Below, piece by piece: positions 1 to 8,872 of a DNA stretch of 64,000 bases (positions within the stretch are counted from its first letter, which is position 1; each line of letters opens with the position of its first letter). A program made the position numbers and the translations under genes. Origin of the DNA: an uncultured Bacteroides sp. (GTDB lineage: Bacteria > Bacteroidota > Bacteroidia > Bacteroidales > Bacteroidaceae); the NCBI GenBank assembly GCA_900553185.1, contig USCT01000004.1, positions 1 to 64,000 on the forward strand, written 5' to 3'. The notes beneath the pieces are model-generated. The model was not told the origin of the DNA. It made no database searches and was given only the letters and a program-made list of their open reading frames with translations.

Positions 1-56
1 GATAGAGCATTAGCCTTCCAAGCTGAGGGTCGCGGGTTTGAGTCCCGTCTTCCGCT
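1..56 (+). tRNA. tRNA-Gly (TCC), 3' part only
   Basis: The window begins inside a tRNA. The anticodon loop CTTCCAA (anticodon TCC, glycine) is followed by a variable region, a T arm with GGTTTGAGTCC, and a 3' acceptor strand CTTCCGC plus discriminator T. CCA is not encoded. The 5' acceptor and most of the D arm lie before base 1. Confidence 0.9.
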
Positions 57-63
57 CTCATTC

Positions 64-92
64 AAAGATGTCTTTTTTAAGACATCTTTTTT
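64..92 (+). terminator. intrinsic terminator after tRNA-Gly
   Basis: A 9-bp hairpin, AAAGATGTC (64-72) and GACATCTTT (81-89), runs directly into a T tract. It sits 8 nt after the tRNA. Confidence 0.75.
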
Positions 93-191
93 CGTTTTCA
101 CCCAACCCTATTCTTATCCCGATTCATTTTTGAAAAACAAGAACTTTCATGAATTCAGCATCCCGTACATACGTACCAAAGACGGAAAAAC

Positions 192-222
192 AAAAAAGGA
201 GAAACCCACTTTATGAGCTCCT
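192..222 (-). terminator. possible terminator of the nusB-DUF5606 operon
   Basis: On the minus strand a short AGGAG/CTCCT stem (right arm 218-222, left arm 197-201) is followed by six T residues, about 30 nt after the DUF5606 stop. The stem is weak. The rest of 93-253 shows nothing else recognisable. Confidence 0.4.
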
Positions 223-253
223 CCCTTCAAAAAAGATAAAATCCGATGAATCT

Positions 254-658
254 TTATTCTGCAGAACCAACGAAGTCGGTTTCACCTGCATTGACCAGAA
301 TATTATACCACTGGATTAATTTCTTAATATCACTTGTATGTACTCGATCACGATCGAAATTAGGCAACACTTCAGCCATGAAATCAACCAACTCCTGCTG
401 AGAAGCTTTTTTATAATCCAAAGAAGCTACAGCACCGTTTTCTTTCTTCTTTACAGACTCCAGGACTTCAGCCAAAGGAACTTCATCTGCGTCCGTATAC
501 ATAGCTATATCGCCCAAAGAAATTACCTTATCGCTAGCATACACAGGCACACGTTTCTTTTCCGCTGAAACGGTTTCTACAATCAACATATTCTTAGCCT
601 GTGAAATCAGCTTATACAAACCCGGTTTCCCCGAGATTGCCAAAATTGTCTTCAACAT
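254..658 (-). CDS. DUF5606 domain protein
   Basis: A 134-residue soluble protein with no signal peptide, last gene of the nusB operon (74 nt after coaE). The N-terminus MLKTILAISGKPGLYKLIS and the overall pattern match the small Bacteroidetes-restricted DUF5606 family, whose function is unknown. The N-terminal half looks like a small beta-barrel fold, and the C-terminal half is helical with conserved DxxRVHxSDIKK and WY motifs. The genomic position beside coaE is typical of Bacteroidales. Nothing in the sequence indicates catalysis. Confidence 0.85.
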   Translation of the reverse strand: MLKTILAISGKPGLYKLISQAKNMLIVETVSAEKKRVPVYASDKVISLGDIAMYTDADEVPLAEVLESVKKKENGAVASLDYKKASQQELVDFMAEVLPNFDRDRVHTSDIKKLIQWYNILVNAGETDFVGSAE

Positions 659-732
659 AATATTTCAGTTACTAAATTTTGAGATTAATCTAATTATCAA
701 CAAAAATACAACACCGTTACGACATACACAAA

Positions 733-1332
733 CTATCTGCACTTTTTTCTTTGCCGCAGCTCATAAAGTATTCTTTCCAACTGAGGAAGCAGCGGCTGTA
801 TACCGTCGTTCACAATTACATAATCAGCCCGTTTTTCTCGCTCCTCATCACTCATCTGTGCCTGTATACGTGCCTCTACCGAAGAACGGTCACGCCCGTC
901 ACGCTGCATAGCCCGCTGAATCCTCAACTCCAACGGTGCGGAAACCACCCATATACAATCAGTGTGAACATGAAATCCGGATTCCAGAAGAATGGCGCTC
1001 TCCAGCCCTACGATCTCCGCTTCCGTATCCCTATCCCTACACCAACGATCAAAATCAGCGAACACAACCGGATGAATTACCGCATTCACACGGGCTGCAT
1101 GTTCCTGGCTTCCGAATAAATAAGAAGCCAACAAGTCTTTATTCAAAGTTTCACCCTGATACACCTGCTCACCCAAAAGATGTATCAAACCTTTCCGGAT
1201 ATCAGGATCGGAAACAGTAAGGCGCTTTGCCTGCGAATCGGAATCATAAACCGGAATTCCAAACTCCTGCAGCAAATGAGACACATACGTCTTTCCGCTT
1301 CCTATTCCTCCGGTAATTCCTACCCTAATCAT
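733..1332 (-). CDS. coaE: dephospho-CoA kinase
   Basis: This enzyme phosphorylates the 3'-OH of dephospho-CoA, the last step of coenzyme A synthesis in the cytosol. The P-loop GITGGIGSGKT starts at residue 5. The protein also has the substrate-binding YDSDSQAK segment, the family HPVVF motif near residue 87 and the late DYVIVNDG motif. Its 199 residues are the usual length. The start overlaps the ybbR stop by 4 nt (ATGA), so the two are translationally coupled. The pantothenate kinase gene coaX lies elsewhere in this window. Confidence 0.97.
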   Translation of the reverse strand: MIRVGITGGIGSGKTYVSHLLQEFGIPVYDSDSQAKRLTVSDPDIRKGLIHLLGEQVYQGETLNKDLLASYLFGSQEHAARVNAVIHPVVFADFDRWCRDRDTEAEIVGLESAILLESGFHVHTDCIWVVSAPLELRIQRAMQRDGRDRSSVEARIQAQMSDEEREKRADYVIVNDGIQPLLPQLERILYELRQRKKCR

Positions 1333-2357
1333 GGCTGTACAGAGTCTTTATGAAGAACAGCCTGTTCTTCAATCAGGTAATCAATGGAAGACGGTGAAAT
1401 ACGGATATGGCTGACATGATCGGGTACTCCCTGCAAAATGACATTGGCCTTATCGCCCGATTCTTTCTGCAAATCCAGATAAGATATTCCCAATAAAAAA
1501 TCATTTGCCGTAATGGACTTAAAATACGACAAACCCACCTGGAAAGTCACTTGCACCTTCGAGGGAAAGGTACGAAGAATCTTTCCTTTCGGAAAATCAA
1601 AACCTACCACGGGCACTTCTACCGTCTTTTCAGAATACATATCCACACAAACAGACACTTCCACCGAAGAAGGAACATACTTTATGCCACGTATACTCTG
1701 CAAAGGTACATGCCTTACCACCGTATCCGTTATATCCTTCAGTTCAATAGGCTGGGTATAAGCCGTCAATATATTCTTTAAGGCATCCTCAGGCGCATAA
1801 ACGGTAACCGAATCCGGATTACACTTCACATCCGAGACATAATACTGTCGCCCCGTTGTCACTTCCTTATTGACAGCCACAGGTACTTTCATTGCCGTTC
1901 CTTTCGTGTAAATGAAATCTACAGTGTCCGGACGAATAGCCAGAATACGGGTCGTCGCATTCAACTGGGTTGAAATCTTCTTAGACAATTCTGATGACGG
2001 AATAACCACACGTGTTCCCTTGTTCTGATAATCGGAGAAATCAAACGTAGCAGGGAAAAATGTACGCCCCAGCATATAATTCAACAAGATGGTTCCACGA
2101 TCTTCCACCTTTACCTTGATTTCTGACGGAATGTCCGAAGTCAGCACTACTTCTTTAGGTACATTCTTCAATCTCAACGGAATATTGAATTCTGTCTGAT
2201 AAGTGTCATTTAAAATCTGCAACAACCAGAAGCAGAAAGATATGAATACGAAAAACAAAAAAAACAGAAACTCCCGGCATTTGGAACTTAGCAGGAAGTT
2301 TCTGGTTTTACGTATAACAGGGATATAATATTTCTTTATGTTCTTCACATCGAACAC
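1329..2357 (-). CDS. YbbR-like domain protein (CdaR-type)
   Basis: A 342-residue membrane-anchored protein with one transmembrane helix near residues 28-48 (FLFFLFFVFISFCFWLLQ) and an exported part built of YbbR repeats. In Firmicutes YbbR/CdaR regulates diadenylate cyclase, and many Bacteroidetes encode a YbbR protein in the nusB-yajC-coaE operon. The role here is not known from sequence. It lies 25 nt after yajC and overlaps coaE by 4 nt. Confidence 0.85.
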   Translation of the reverse strand: MFDVKNIKKYYIPVIRKTRNFLLSSKCREFLFFLFFVFISFCFWLLQILNDTYQTEFNIPLRLKNVPKEVVLTSDIPSEIKVKVEDRGTILLNYMLGRTFFPATFDFSDYQNKGTRVVIPSSELSKKISTQLNATTRILAIRPDTVDFIYTKGTAMKVPVAVNKEVTTGRQYYVSDVKCNPDSVTVYAPEDALKNILTAYTQPIELKDITDTVVRHVPLQSIRGIKYVPSSVEVSVCVDMYSEKTVEVPVVGFDFPKGKILRTFPSKVQVTFQVGLSYFKSITANDFLLGISYLDLQKESGDKANVILQGVPDHVSHIRISPSSIDYLIEEQAVLHKDSVQP

Positions 2358-2382
2358 CCTCCCTTATTTTATTATCTAATTA

Positions 2383-2694
2383 TTACTTAACCTGAGATTG
2401 AGCCTGGGCATCAGCATAGATAGAATTCTTATCTACCTTAATTTTAACACCTGAAGCAATCTCTACCATTACTGTATTATCTTCTATTTCCTTGATTTTT
2501 CCATAGATACCACCTGCTGTTACGACAGACTGACCCACTTCCAGACCTTTACGGAAATTTTCGATTTCCTTACGTTTTTTGTTCTGAGGACGAATCATAA
2601 AGAAGTACATGATAGCAAAAATAGCTACCATCATAATCAGGAAGGAGTAATCGGCACCTCCCGTTTGCTGTAACACAATAGTCAACAAATTCAT
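2383..2694 (-). CDS. yajC: preprotein translocase accessory subunit YajC
   Basis: A 103-residue protein with one N-terminal transmembrane helix (FLIMMVAIFAIMYFFMI) followed by the family motif RPQNKKRKE and a small cytosolic beta domain containing GQSVVTAGGIYGKI. YajC associates with SecDF and the SecYEG channel. It lies 41 nt downstream of nusB in the standard Bacteroidales order. Confidence 0.96.
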   Translation of the reverse strand: MNLLTIVLQQTGGADYSFLIMMVAIFAIMYFFMIRPQNKKRKEIENFRKGLEVGQSVVTAGGIYGKIKEIEDNTVMVEIASGVKIKVDKNSIYADAQAQSQVK

Positions 2695-2735
2695 ACGTTT
2701 TCTTTATTATAAATTAAATTAGCTGAACAAAGATA

Positions 2736-3662
2736 TTAATTTTTAGTCAGCTTGTTTTCCTTTTTTAATTGATTAACAATTCCATCCAATGTTCCATTGA
2801 TGAAACCGCCACTTTTCGGTGTGCTATACAACTTGGCAATTTCTACGTATTCGTTTAGAGATACATTCACCGGAATATTCGGGAAACTTAAGATTTCGGC
2901 CAAGGCAATCTGCATGATAATGACATCCATCAGTGCCACGCGGTCCAAATCCCAATTTCTGGAATTCTCACTGATCAAATGACGATAATAATCGGCATTC
3001 AAAATAGAACGACGGAACAGACGGCGTGCAAAATCCTGATCTTCTTCGTCCTTGAATTCCGGAAGAAGTTCCTGCTTTTCTCCGTTTGCCGGATCAAAAC
3101 GCTTGATTGTTTTCAGCACGAACGTATCCACAATTTCCTTGTCATCGTTCCAGTACAAGCTCTGGTCTTCGAGCACTTCATCCAATGCCGCATTGTTAAA
3201 AATGATTTTCTTATAAAGCTTACGCCAAACTTCACGGTCTTCATCGTAAGAAGAAGTTTCACTTGCCATATACTCCTTATATATATCACTCTGCATGATC
3301 TGTTCACACAGATTCTTGATAAAGTCTGTTTCGTTCTCCCAGGTCTTTTTCTGAGAATTTGCAAAATCATTCAATTGCTGGTTTACTTCCAGCTGGGCTA
3401 TGAAACGATTATCTACAAATTTTGTATTCGGCGACAAGTCTTCCTGCGTAGGAGCCAGCTTGTGCTTGGCCGCATCCAGACGTTTGTGCGCATACCGTGT
3501 TACTTCCACCATCAGAAGCAGAAGATAGTTGTACAAATCATACGCTTTGGAAAGACTGAAAAACAATTCCTTTTCTGCTGTATCCAAGTTTTTACCACCG
3601 TTCTGATAATAAGCATAGATTATCTGAACTATCTTAAGACGAATGAGAACTCTGTTAATCAT
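2736..3662 (-). CDS. nusB: transcription antitermination factor NusB (long form)
   Basis: NusB binds boxA RNA with NusE/S10 and supports rRNA transcription. This protein is 308 residues, about twice the E. coli length. The extra N-terminal helical region is usual for Bacteroidetes. The C-terminal NusB fold is clear: NWDLDRVALMDVIIMQIAL and PVNVSLNEYVEIAKLYS followed by GFINGTLDGIV. It is the first gene of the five-gene minus-strand operon. Confidence 0.93.
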   Translation of the reverse strand: MINRVLIRLKIVQIIYAYYQNGGKNLDTAEKELFFSLSKAYDLYNYLLLLMVEVTRYAHKRLDAAKHKLAPTQEDLSPNTKFVDNRFIAQLEVNQQLNDFANSQKKTWENETDFIKNLCEQIMQSDIYKEYMASETSSYDEDREVWRKLYKKIIFNNAALDEVLEDQSLYWNDDKEIVDTFVLKTIKRFDPANGEKQELLPEFKDEEDQDFARRLFRRSILNADYYRHLISENSRNWDLDRVALMDVIIMQIALAEILSFPNIPVNVSLNEYVEIAKLYSTPKSGGFINGTLDGIVNQLKKENKLTKN

Positions 3663-3690
3663 ACCTTATTTCAATATAACTTTTTAGGCC

Positions 3691-3699
3691 GCAAAAATA
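3691..3699 (-). promoter_or_regulatory. -7 box for the nusB operon
   Basis: On the minus strand this reads TATTTTTGC, a full match to the Bacteroidetes -7 consensus TAnnTTTG, about 29 nt before the nusB start. A -33 TTTG at the usual spacing is not evident. Confidence 0.5.
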
Positions 3700-3779
3700 T
3701 ATAATTTACTTCAAAAACCCTATATTCATCGTCTTTTTTTTCTATTTTTTAGAAATTTCCGTTTTTTACTGCTCTTTTT

Positions 3780-3810
3780 TTTGTACATATAAAAAAAATA
3801 ATCAATTTTG
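3780..3810 (+). promoter_or_regulatory. promoter of the DUF3276 gene
   Basis: A -33 TTTG (3780-3783) and a -7 CAATTTTG (3803-3810, one mismatch to TAnnTTTG) are separated by 19 nt. They lie 32 nt before the start codon, inside the divergent gap between nusB and this gene. Confidence 0.5.
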
Positions 3811-3842
3811 AAGCGCTTTTAAACGAAATAAAAAATCAGGTT

Positions 3843-4226
3843 ATGGAAGACTCAAGAAAAAAAAACACATCAGAAGGCGGCGACAAGGAAATTATTTATT
3901 CCAAAGCAGTCAAGGCAGGAAAGCGTATTTATTATCTGGATGTCAAGAAAAACCGTAAAGACGAAATGTATCTGGCCATCACCGAAAGCAAAAAGGTAAT
4001 GGCAGGCGAAGGAGAAAACCCACAGGTAAGCTTCGAAAAACATAAAATATTCTTATATAAGGAGGATTTTGCCAAATTTGTGCATGGACTGAAGCAAGTC
4101 ATCGACTACATCGAAGAAGAGCAGGGACCTGCCACAAATACATCACAGACTTTCTCATCAGACGAAAGCCAAGACGACCAACATGCATTAAACCCGGAAG
4201 AAATCAAAATAGACATTGATTTTTAA
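3843..4226 (+). CDS. DUF3276 / PUR-alpha-like nucleic-acid-binding protein
   Basis: A 127-residue soluble protein of the Bacteroidetes DUF3276 family, whose fold is related to eukaryotic PUR-alpha single-stranded nucleic-acid-binding repeats. The single PUR-like unit spans roughly residues 18-90 (SKAVKAGKRIYYLDVKKN, then KIFLYKEDFAKFVHGL). The C-terminus is an acidic, low-complexity tail ending in EEIKIDIDF. It is divergent from nusB, with its own promoter. DNA or RNA binding is inferred from the family. Confidence 0.85.
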   Translation: MEDSRKKNTSEGGDKEIIYSKAVKAGKRIYYLDVKKNRKDEMYLAITESKKVMAGEGENPQVSFEKHKIFLYKEDFAKFVHGLKQVIDYIEEEQGPATNTSQTFSSDESQDDQHALNPEEIKIDIDF

Positions 4227-4254
4227 CCGGATATTCATAAAATAAAGAGATTAA

Positions 4255-4287
4255 TTTGCACATTTCGTACAAAAGAACTACCTTTGC
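4255..4287 (+). promoter_or_regulatory. promoter of rplY (L25)
   Basis: A near-ideal Bacteroidetes promoter: -33 TTTG at 4255-4258, 20 nt spacer, -7 TACCTTTGC at 4279-4287. Transcription should begin near 4293, leaving a leader of about 95 nt before rplY. Confidence 0.8.
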
Positions 4288-4303
4288 ACCGCTTTTTTAA
4301 GCT

Positions 4304-4331
4304 CATCGTGTGATATACCACATCGTGTGAT
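4304..4331 (+). repeat. 11-bp tandem direct repeat in the rplY leader
   Basis: CATCGTGTGAT occurs at 4304-4314 and again at 4321-4331 in the presumed 5' untranslated region of rplY. Two identical motifs 17 nt apart could be a protein-binding or RNA leader element, but this is only inference. Confidence 0.6.
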
Positions 4332-4389
4332 GGCGAATTAAGCATAAAGAAATCACTTAATTTAGAGTAACACAAAAAAATTCAAAAAC

Positions 4390-4986
4390 ATGAAATCAAT
4401 TGAAATCAAAGGTTCTCTGAGAACAGAAACTGGTAAGAAAGCAACTCGCGAACTGCGTAACAATGACTGTGTACCTTGCGTATTGTACGGTATCCAGAAA
4501 GACGAAAACGGCAACCCGGTTTCAACTCACTTCACAGTATCTAACGAAGGCTTGCGTAAGCTGGTATACACACCGCATATCTACGTTGTAGACCTGAACA
4601 TTGACGGTAAGACAGTGAATGCAATCATGAAAGACATCCAGTTCCATCCGGTAACTGACAAGATTCTTCATGTAGACTTCTATCAGATTGACGAAACTAA
4701 ACCTATCGTAATGGAAGTTCCTGTTCAGTTGGAAGGTCTGGCTGAAGGTGTAAAAGCCGGTGGTAAATTGGCTCTTCAGATCCGTAAACTGAAAGTGAAA
4801 GCTTTGTACAATGTTATTCCGGAACGTCTGGTAATCAACGTAACAAACTTAGGTTTGGGCAAGACTATCAAAGTTGGTGAATTGAACTTCGAAGGTCTGG
4901 AACTGATAAACGCCAAGGAAGCTGTCGTATGTGCTGTTAAATTGACTCGTGCTGCTCGTGGTGCTCAGGCTACTGCTGGTAAATAA
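4390..4986 (+). CDS. rplY: 50S ribosomal protein L25/general stress protein Ctc
   Basis: L25 binds 5S rRNA in the large subunit. The 198-residue protein has the two-domain Ctc layout. The N-terminal L25 domain begins at about residue 1 (IEIKGSLRTETGKKATRELR), with the conserved VPCVLYG and the KDIQFHPVTDKILHVDFYQ motif. The C-terminal TL5-type beta domain (VPVQLEGLAEGVKAGGKL) follows. It is transcribed with pth 35 nt downstream, the common bacterial rplY-pth pairing. Confidence 0.97.
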   Translation: MKSIEIKGSLRTETGKKATRELRNNDCVPCVLYGIQKDENGNPVSTHFTVSNEGLRKLVYTPHIYVVDLNIDGKTVNAIMKDIQFHPVTDKILHVDFYQIDETKPIVMEVPVQLEGLAEGVKAGGKLALQIRKLKVKALYNVIPERLVINVTNLGLGKTIKVGELNFEGLELINAKEAVVCAVKLTRAARGAQATAGK

Positions 4987-5021
4987 TCCGAATCAAACTT
5001 GAGTTTTTCAAAATCCTTTCA

Positions 5022-5585
5022 ATGAAATATTTGATTGTAGGACTGGGGAATATCGGCGAAGAATACCGTGAAACCCGTCATAATATAGGATTTATGGTAT
5101 TGGACGCCCTGGCTAAGGCGTCCAATATTGTTTTTAAGGATGGCCGTTACGGAGCTACGACCTCTCTTTCCATCAAAGGCAGACAACTCATCCTGCTGAA
5201 ACCTTCCACTTACATGAATCTGAGTGGGAATGCTGTAAGATACTGGATGCAACAGGAAAAAATTCCACTGGAGAATGTACTGGTCGTTGTTGATGACCTG
5301 GCACTTCCTTTTGGCAGCCTGCGTCTGAAAGGAAAAGGGAGCGACGCCGGACATAACGGACTGAAACACATCGCTGCCATATTGGGTACGCAAAACTATG
5401 CCCGGTTGCGGTTCGGAATCGGAAATAACTTTCCAAAAGGCGCACAGGTAGACTACGTATTGGGACACTTCGACGAGGAAGACTTGAAACAAATGCCCGA
5501 ACGACTGGAACTTGCAGGGGAAATCATCAAAAGTTTCTGCCTGGCCGGATTGAACCTTACCATGAACCAATACAATAACAAATAA
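5022..5585 (+). CDS. pth: peptidyl-tRNA hydrolase
   Basis: Pth cleaves the ester of peptidyl-tRNAs released from stalled ribosomes. The 187-residue protein has the family signature: LIVGLGNIGEEYRETRHNIGF with the catalytic His in the RHNIG motif, KPSTYMNLSG, VVDDLALPFG and GHNGLKHI. Length is standard. The stop is one base before the next start, indicating tight coupling with the S4-domain gene. Confidence 0.97.
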   Translation: MKYLIVGLGNIGEEYRETRHNIGFMVLDALAKASNIVFKDGRYGATTSLSIKGRQLILLKPSTYMNLSGNAVRYWMQQEKIPLENVLVVVDDLALPFGSLRLKGKGSDAGHNGLKHIAAILGTQNYARLRFGIGNNFPKGAQVDYVLGHFDEEDLKQMPERLELAGEIIKSFCLAGLNLTMNQYNNK

Positions 5586-5586
5586 T

Positions 5587-6018
5587 ATGGCTGAAGCTAG
5601 AATAGACAAGTGGCTATGGGCTGCACGTATCTTCAAGACACGCACCATCGCAGCCGAAGCCTGTAAAAAAGGCCGGATCAGTATCAACGGCGCACAAGCC
5701 AAACCTGCCCGTATGATCAAGCCTGGCGACACAATCCAGGTCAGAAAACCGCCTGTCACTTATTCCTTCAAGGTATTACAGGCCATCGAGAAACGTGTAG
5801 GCGCCAAGCTTGTACCCGAAATCATGGAAAATGTGACCACACCCGATCAGTATGAACTGCTGGAAATGAACAGAATCAGCGGATTCATCGACCGTGCCAG
5901 AGGAACAGGACGCCCAACCAAAAAAGACCGGCGTGATCTGGATGAATTCTTCACACCAGAATACCTGGATGATCTGGATTTTGATTTCGATGAAGAAGAT
6001 GAAGATGAAAATATCTGA
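5587..6018 (+). CDS. S4-domain RNA-binding protein (Hsp15/HslR-like)
   Basis: A 143-residue protein with an N-terminal S4 domain (RIDKWLWAARIFKTRTIA, then GRISINGAQAKP), related to heat-shock protein Hsp15, which binds stalled 50S subunits carrying peptidyl-tRNA. The middle carries GTGRPTKKDRRDLDEF, usual in this family, and the C-terminus is strongly acidic. Its position directly after pth fits a role in rescue of blocked ribosomes; that role is inferred from the family and context. Confidence 0.9.
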   Translation: MAEARIDKWLWAARIFKTRTIAAEACKKGRISINGAQAKPARMIKPGDTIQVRKPPVTYSFKVLQAIEKRVGAKLVPEIMENVTTPDQYELLEMNRISGFIDRARGTGRPTKKDRRDLDEFFTPEYLDDLDFDFDEEDEDENI

Positions 6019-6084
6019 AAATCCGATGACTTTTACTATTTTTACAACCACTATCGATAAACTTTTTAAATAAGATACAGAACC

Positions 6085-8763
6085 ATGGAATTAGCAAGTA
6101 AGTACAATCCCGCTGACGTGGAGGGTAAATGGTACCAGTATTGGCTGGACAACAAACTTTTCAGTTCAAAACCCGACGGACGTGAACCTTACACCGTCGT
6201 CATTCCACCGCCAAATGTGACCGGAGTGCTCCACATGGGACACATGCTTAACAATACCATCCAGGATATTCTGGTTCGCCGCGCCCGTATGATGGGAAAA
6301 AATGCCTGCTGGGTACCGGGAACAGATCATGCTTCCATCGCGACAGAAGCCAAAGTAGTAAACAAGCTGGCTCAACAGGGAATAAAGAAAACCGATCTTA
6401 CTCGTGAGGAATTCCTGAAACATGCATGGGCCTGGACAGAAGAACACGGAGGCATTATCCTGAAACAGCTCCGCAAGCTGGGTGCTTCGTGCGACTGGGA
6501 CCGCACTGCCTTCACCATGGACGAAAAGCGCAGTGCCAGTGTCATCAAAGTATTTGTCGACCTGTACAACAAGGGACTGATATACAGAGGCGTACGCATG
6601 GTTAACTGGGATCCGAAAGCCCTGACAGCCCTGAGCGACGAAGAAGTTATCTACAAGGAAGAGCACAGCAAGCTGTATTACCTCCGCTACTATGTGGCCA
6701 ACGATGACATGAGCGGTGAAACCGGCGAAGAAGGCGAAGTAGTTCACCGCGACGCACAGGGACGCCGCTACGCCGTAGTGGCTACCACCCGTCCGGAAAC
6801 CATTATGGGCGATACCGCCATGTGTATCAATCCGAACGATCCGAAGAACCACTGGCTGAAAGGCAAACAGGTTATCGTACCGTTGGTAAATCGCGTAATT
6901 CCAGTGATTGAAGACGATTATGTAGACATCGAATTCGGTACAGGATGCTTGAAAGTTACTCCGGCCCATGATGTAAACGACTACATGCTGGGAGAAAAAT
7001 ACAACCTGAAATCAATCGATATTTTCAATGACAACGGTACTTTGAGCGAAGCCGCCGGTATGTACGTAGGCATGGACCGTTTCGATGTACGCGAACAGAT
7101 TGAAAAGGATCTGAACGCTGCCGGTCTGCTTGAAAAAGTAGAAGCCTATACCAACAAGGTAGGCTTCTCTGAACGTACCAACGTGGCTATCGAACCGAAA
7201 CTGTCCATGCAGTGGTTCCTGAAGATGAAACACTTTGCCGATATGGCCTTGCCGCCCGTCATGAACGACGAGCTGAAATTCTATCCGGCCAAATACAAGA
7301 ACACATACCGCAACTGGCTGGAAAACATCAAAGACTGGTGTATCAGCCGTCAATTGTGGTGGGGACACCGCATTCCGGCTTATTACCTTCCGCAAGGCGG
7401 CTATGTGGTAGCCGAAACGCCGGAACAGGCACTCGAACTGGCAAAACAGAAAACAGGAAATCAGGACATGAAACCGGAAGATCTGCGTCAGGACGACGAC
7501 TGTCTGGATACCTGGTTCTCGTCCTGGTTGTGGCCTATCTCACTGTTCGACGGAATCAACAATCCGGGCAATGAGGAAATAAAATACTACTACCCTACTT
7601 CCGACCTCGTAACAGGTCCGGACATCATCTTCTTCTGGGTAGCCCGTATGATCATGGCCGGTTACGAATACATGGGCGACATGCCGTTCAAGAACGTTTA
7701 CTTTACCGGTATCGTACGCGACAAGCTGGGACGCAAGATGTCAAAATCACTGGGTAATTCACCCGACCCGCTGGAACTGATCGACAAATACGGTGCCGAC
7801 GGTGTACGTATGGGTATGATGCTTTCGGCTCCAGCCGGAAACGATATTCTGTTTGACGATGCACTCTGCGAACAGGGACGTAACTTCAACAACAAGATAT
7901 GGAATGCTTTCCGCCTGGTCAAGGGATGGAACGTAGCCGATATGGAACAGCCGGAATATGCAAAACTGGCAACCAAATGGTTCGAAGCCATGCTGTGCAA
8001 GACTGCCGCCGAAGTAAACGACCTGTTCGGTAAATACCGTCTGAGCGAAGCCCTGATGGCTGTATACAAACTGTTCTGGGACGAATTCTCAAGCTGGTAC
8101 CTCGAAATGGTAAAACCGGCTTACGGACAGCCTATCGACAAGACAACGTATGAAAAGACCCTGAGCTTCTTCGACACCTTGCTGAAACTGTTGCATCCGT
8201 TCATGCCGTTCATCACCGAAGAGTTGTGGCAGCACATCTACGACCGTAAACCGGGAGAAAGCATCATGGTACAGACACTGCAGGTCTCCGACAAATATGA
8301 TGAAACAATCATCGCACAGTTCGAAGCCGTGAAAGAAGTAATCGGTGGTATCCGTACCATCCGTCTGCAGAAGAACATCGCTCAGAAAGAAGCCCTGTCA
8401 CTGGAAGTGGTAGGTGAAAGTCCGGTTGCCACATTCAATCCGGTCATTGCCAAACTGTGCAACCTTTCATCCATCGACACGGTAGACAACAAGGCAGAAG
8501 GTGCCGCCGCATTCATGGTTGGTACAACCGAATATGCCGTTCCTCTGGGCAACCTGATCAACGTAGAAGAAGAGCTGAAAAAGCTTGAAGCCGATCTGAA
8601 ATACCAGGAAGGTTTCCTGCAGAGCGTCATGAAAAAGCTGAGCAACGAAAAATTTGTCAGCAAAGCTCCGGCAAACGTCATCGAAATGGAACGCAAGAAA
8701 CAGGCCGATGCCGAAACAAAGATCGCCGCACTGAAAGAAAGCATTGCAGCCTTGAAAAAATAA
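6085..8763 (+). CDS. valS: valine--tRNA ligase
   Basis: A class I synthetase that charges tRNA-Val, 892 residues. The HIGH motif appears as PPPNVTGVLHMGHMLN near residue 42, the CP1 editing domain includes TTRPETIMGDTA, and the KMSKS loop appears as RKMSKSLGN near residue 552. The anticodon-binding domain and a C-terminal coiled coil (about 825-892, ending LKESIAALKK) complete the protein. It is the last gene of the plus-strand core group and is followed by a strong terminator. Confidence 0.98.
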   Translation: MELASKYNPADVEGKWYQYWLDNKLFSSKPDGREPYTVVIPPPNVTGVLHMGHMLNNTIQDILVRRARMMGKNACWVPGTDHASIATEAKVVNKLAQQGIKKTDLTREEFLKHAWAWTEEHGGIILKQLRKLGASCDWDRTAFTMDEKRSASVIKVFVDLYNKGLIYRGVRMVNWDPKALTALSDEEVIYKEEHSKLYYLRYYVANDDMSGETGEEGEVVHRDAQGRRYAVVATTRPETIMGDTAMCINPNDPKNHWLKGKQVIVPLVNRVIPVIEDDYVDIEFGTGCLKVTPAHDVNDYMLGEKYNLKSIDIFNDNGTLSEAAGMYVGMDRFDVREQIEKDLNAAGLLEKVEAYTNKVGFSERTNVAIEPKLSMQWFLKMKHFADMALPPVMNDELKFYPAKYKNTYRNWLENIKDWCISRQLWWGHRIPAYYLPQGGYVVAETPEQALELAKQKTGNQDMKPEDLRQDDDCLDTWFSSWLWPISLFDGINNPGNEEIKYYYPTSDLVTGPDIIFFWVARMIMAGYEYMGDMPFKNVYFTGIVRDKLGRKMSKSLGNSPDPLELIDKYGADGVRMGMMLSAPAGNDILFDDALCEQGRNFNNKIWNAFRLVKGWNVADMEQPEYAKLATKWFEAMLCKTAAEVNDLFGKYRLSEALMAVYKLFWDEFSSWYLEMVKPAYGQPIDKTTYEKTLSFFDTLLKLLHPFMPFITEELWQHIYDRKPGESIMVQTLQVSDKYDETIIAQFEAVKEVIGGIRTIRLQKNIAQKEALSLEVVGESPVATFNPVIAKLCNLSSIDTVDNKAEGAAAFMVGTTEYAVPLGNLINVEEELKKLEADLKYQEGFLQSVMKKLSNEKFVSKAPANVIEMERKKQADAETKIAALKESIAALKK

Positions 8764-8786
8764 AGGTCTGAAAAACTACCCTTTAT

Positions 8787-8851
8787 AAGCGGACCATGCA
8801 GAGTTCCGAAAGAAAAAACTTTCGTCAGTTCTGCATGGTCCGCTTCTTTTT
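8787..8851 (+). terminator. intrinsic terminator after valS
   Basis: A 16-bp perfect stem, AAGCGGACCATGCAGA (8787-8802) with its complement at 8830-8845, is followed by CTTTTT. It sits between convergent valS and the AraC gene. Confidence 0.85.
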
Positions 8852-8872
8852 CACCGACAAAGATATGGCTAC

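Noticed and set aside
2979..3704. 241-codon plus-strand open frame antisense to nusB
   Set aside because: Fully overlaps nusB and its promoter; composition (Phe/Ile/Arg-rich) is typical of a shadow frame.
5019..5759. 246-codon minus-strand frame antisense to pth and the S4-domain gene
   Set aside because: Overlaps two certain genes on the other strand and has no family features.
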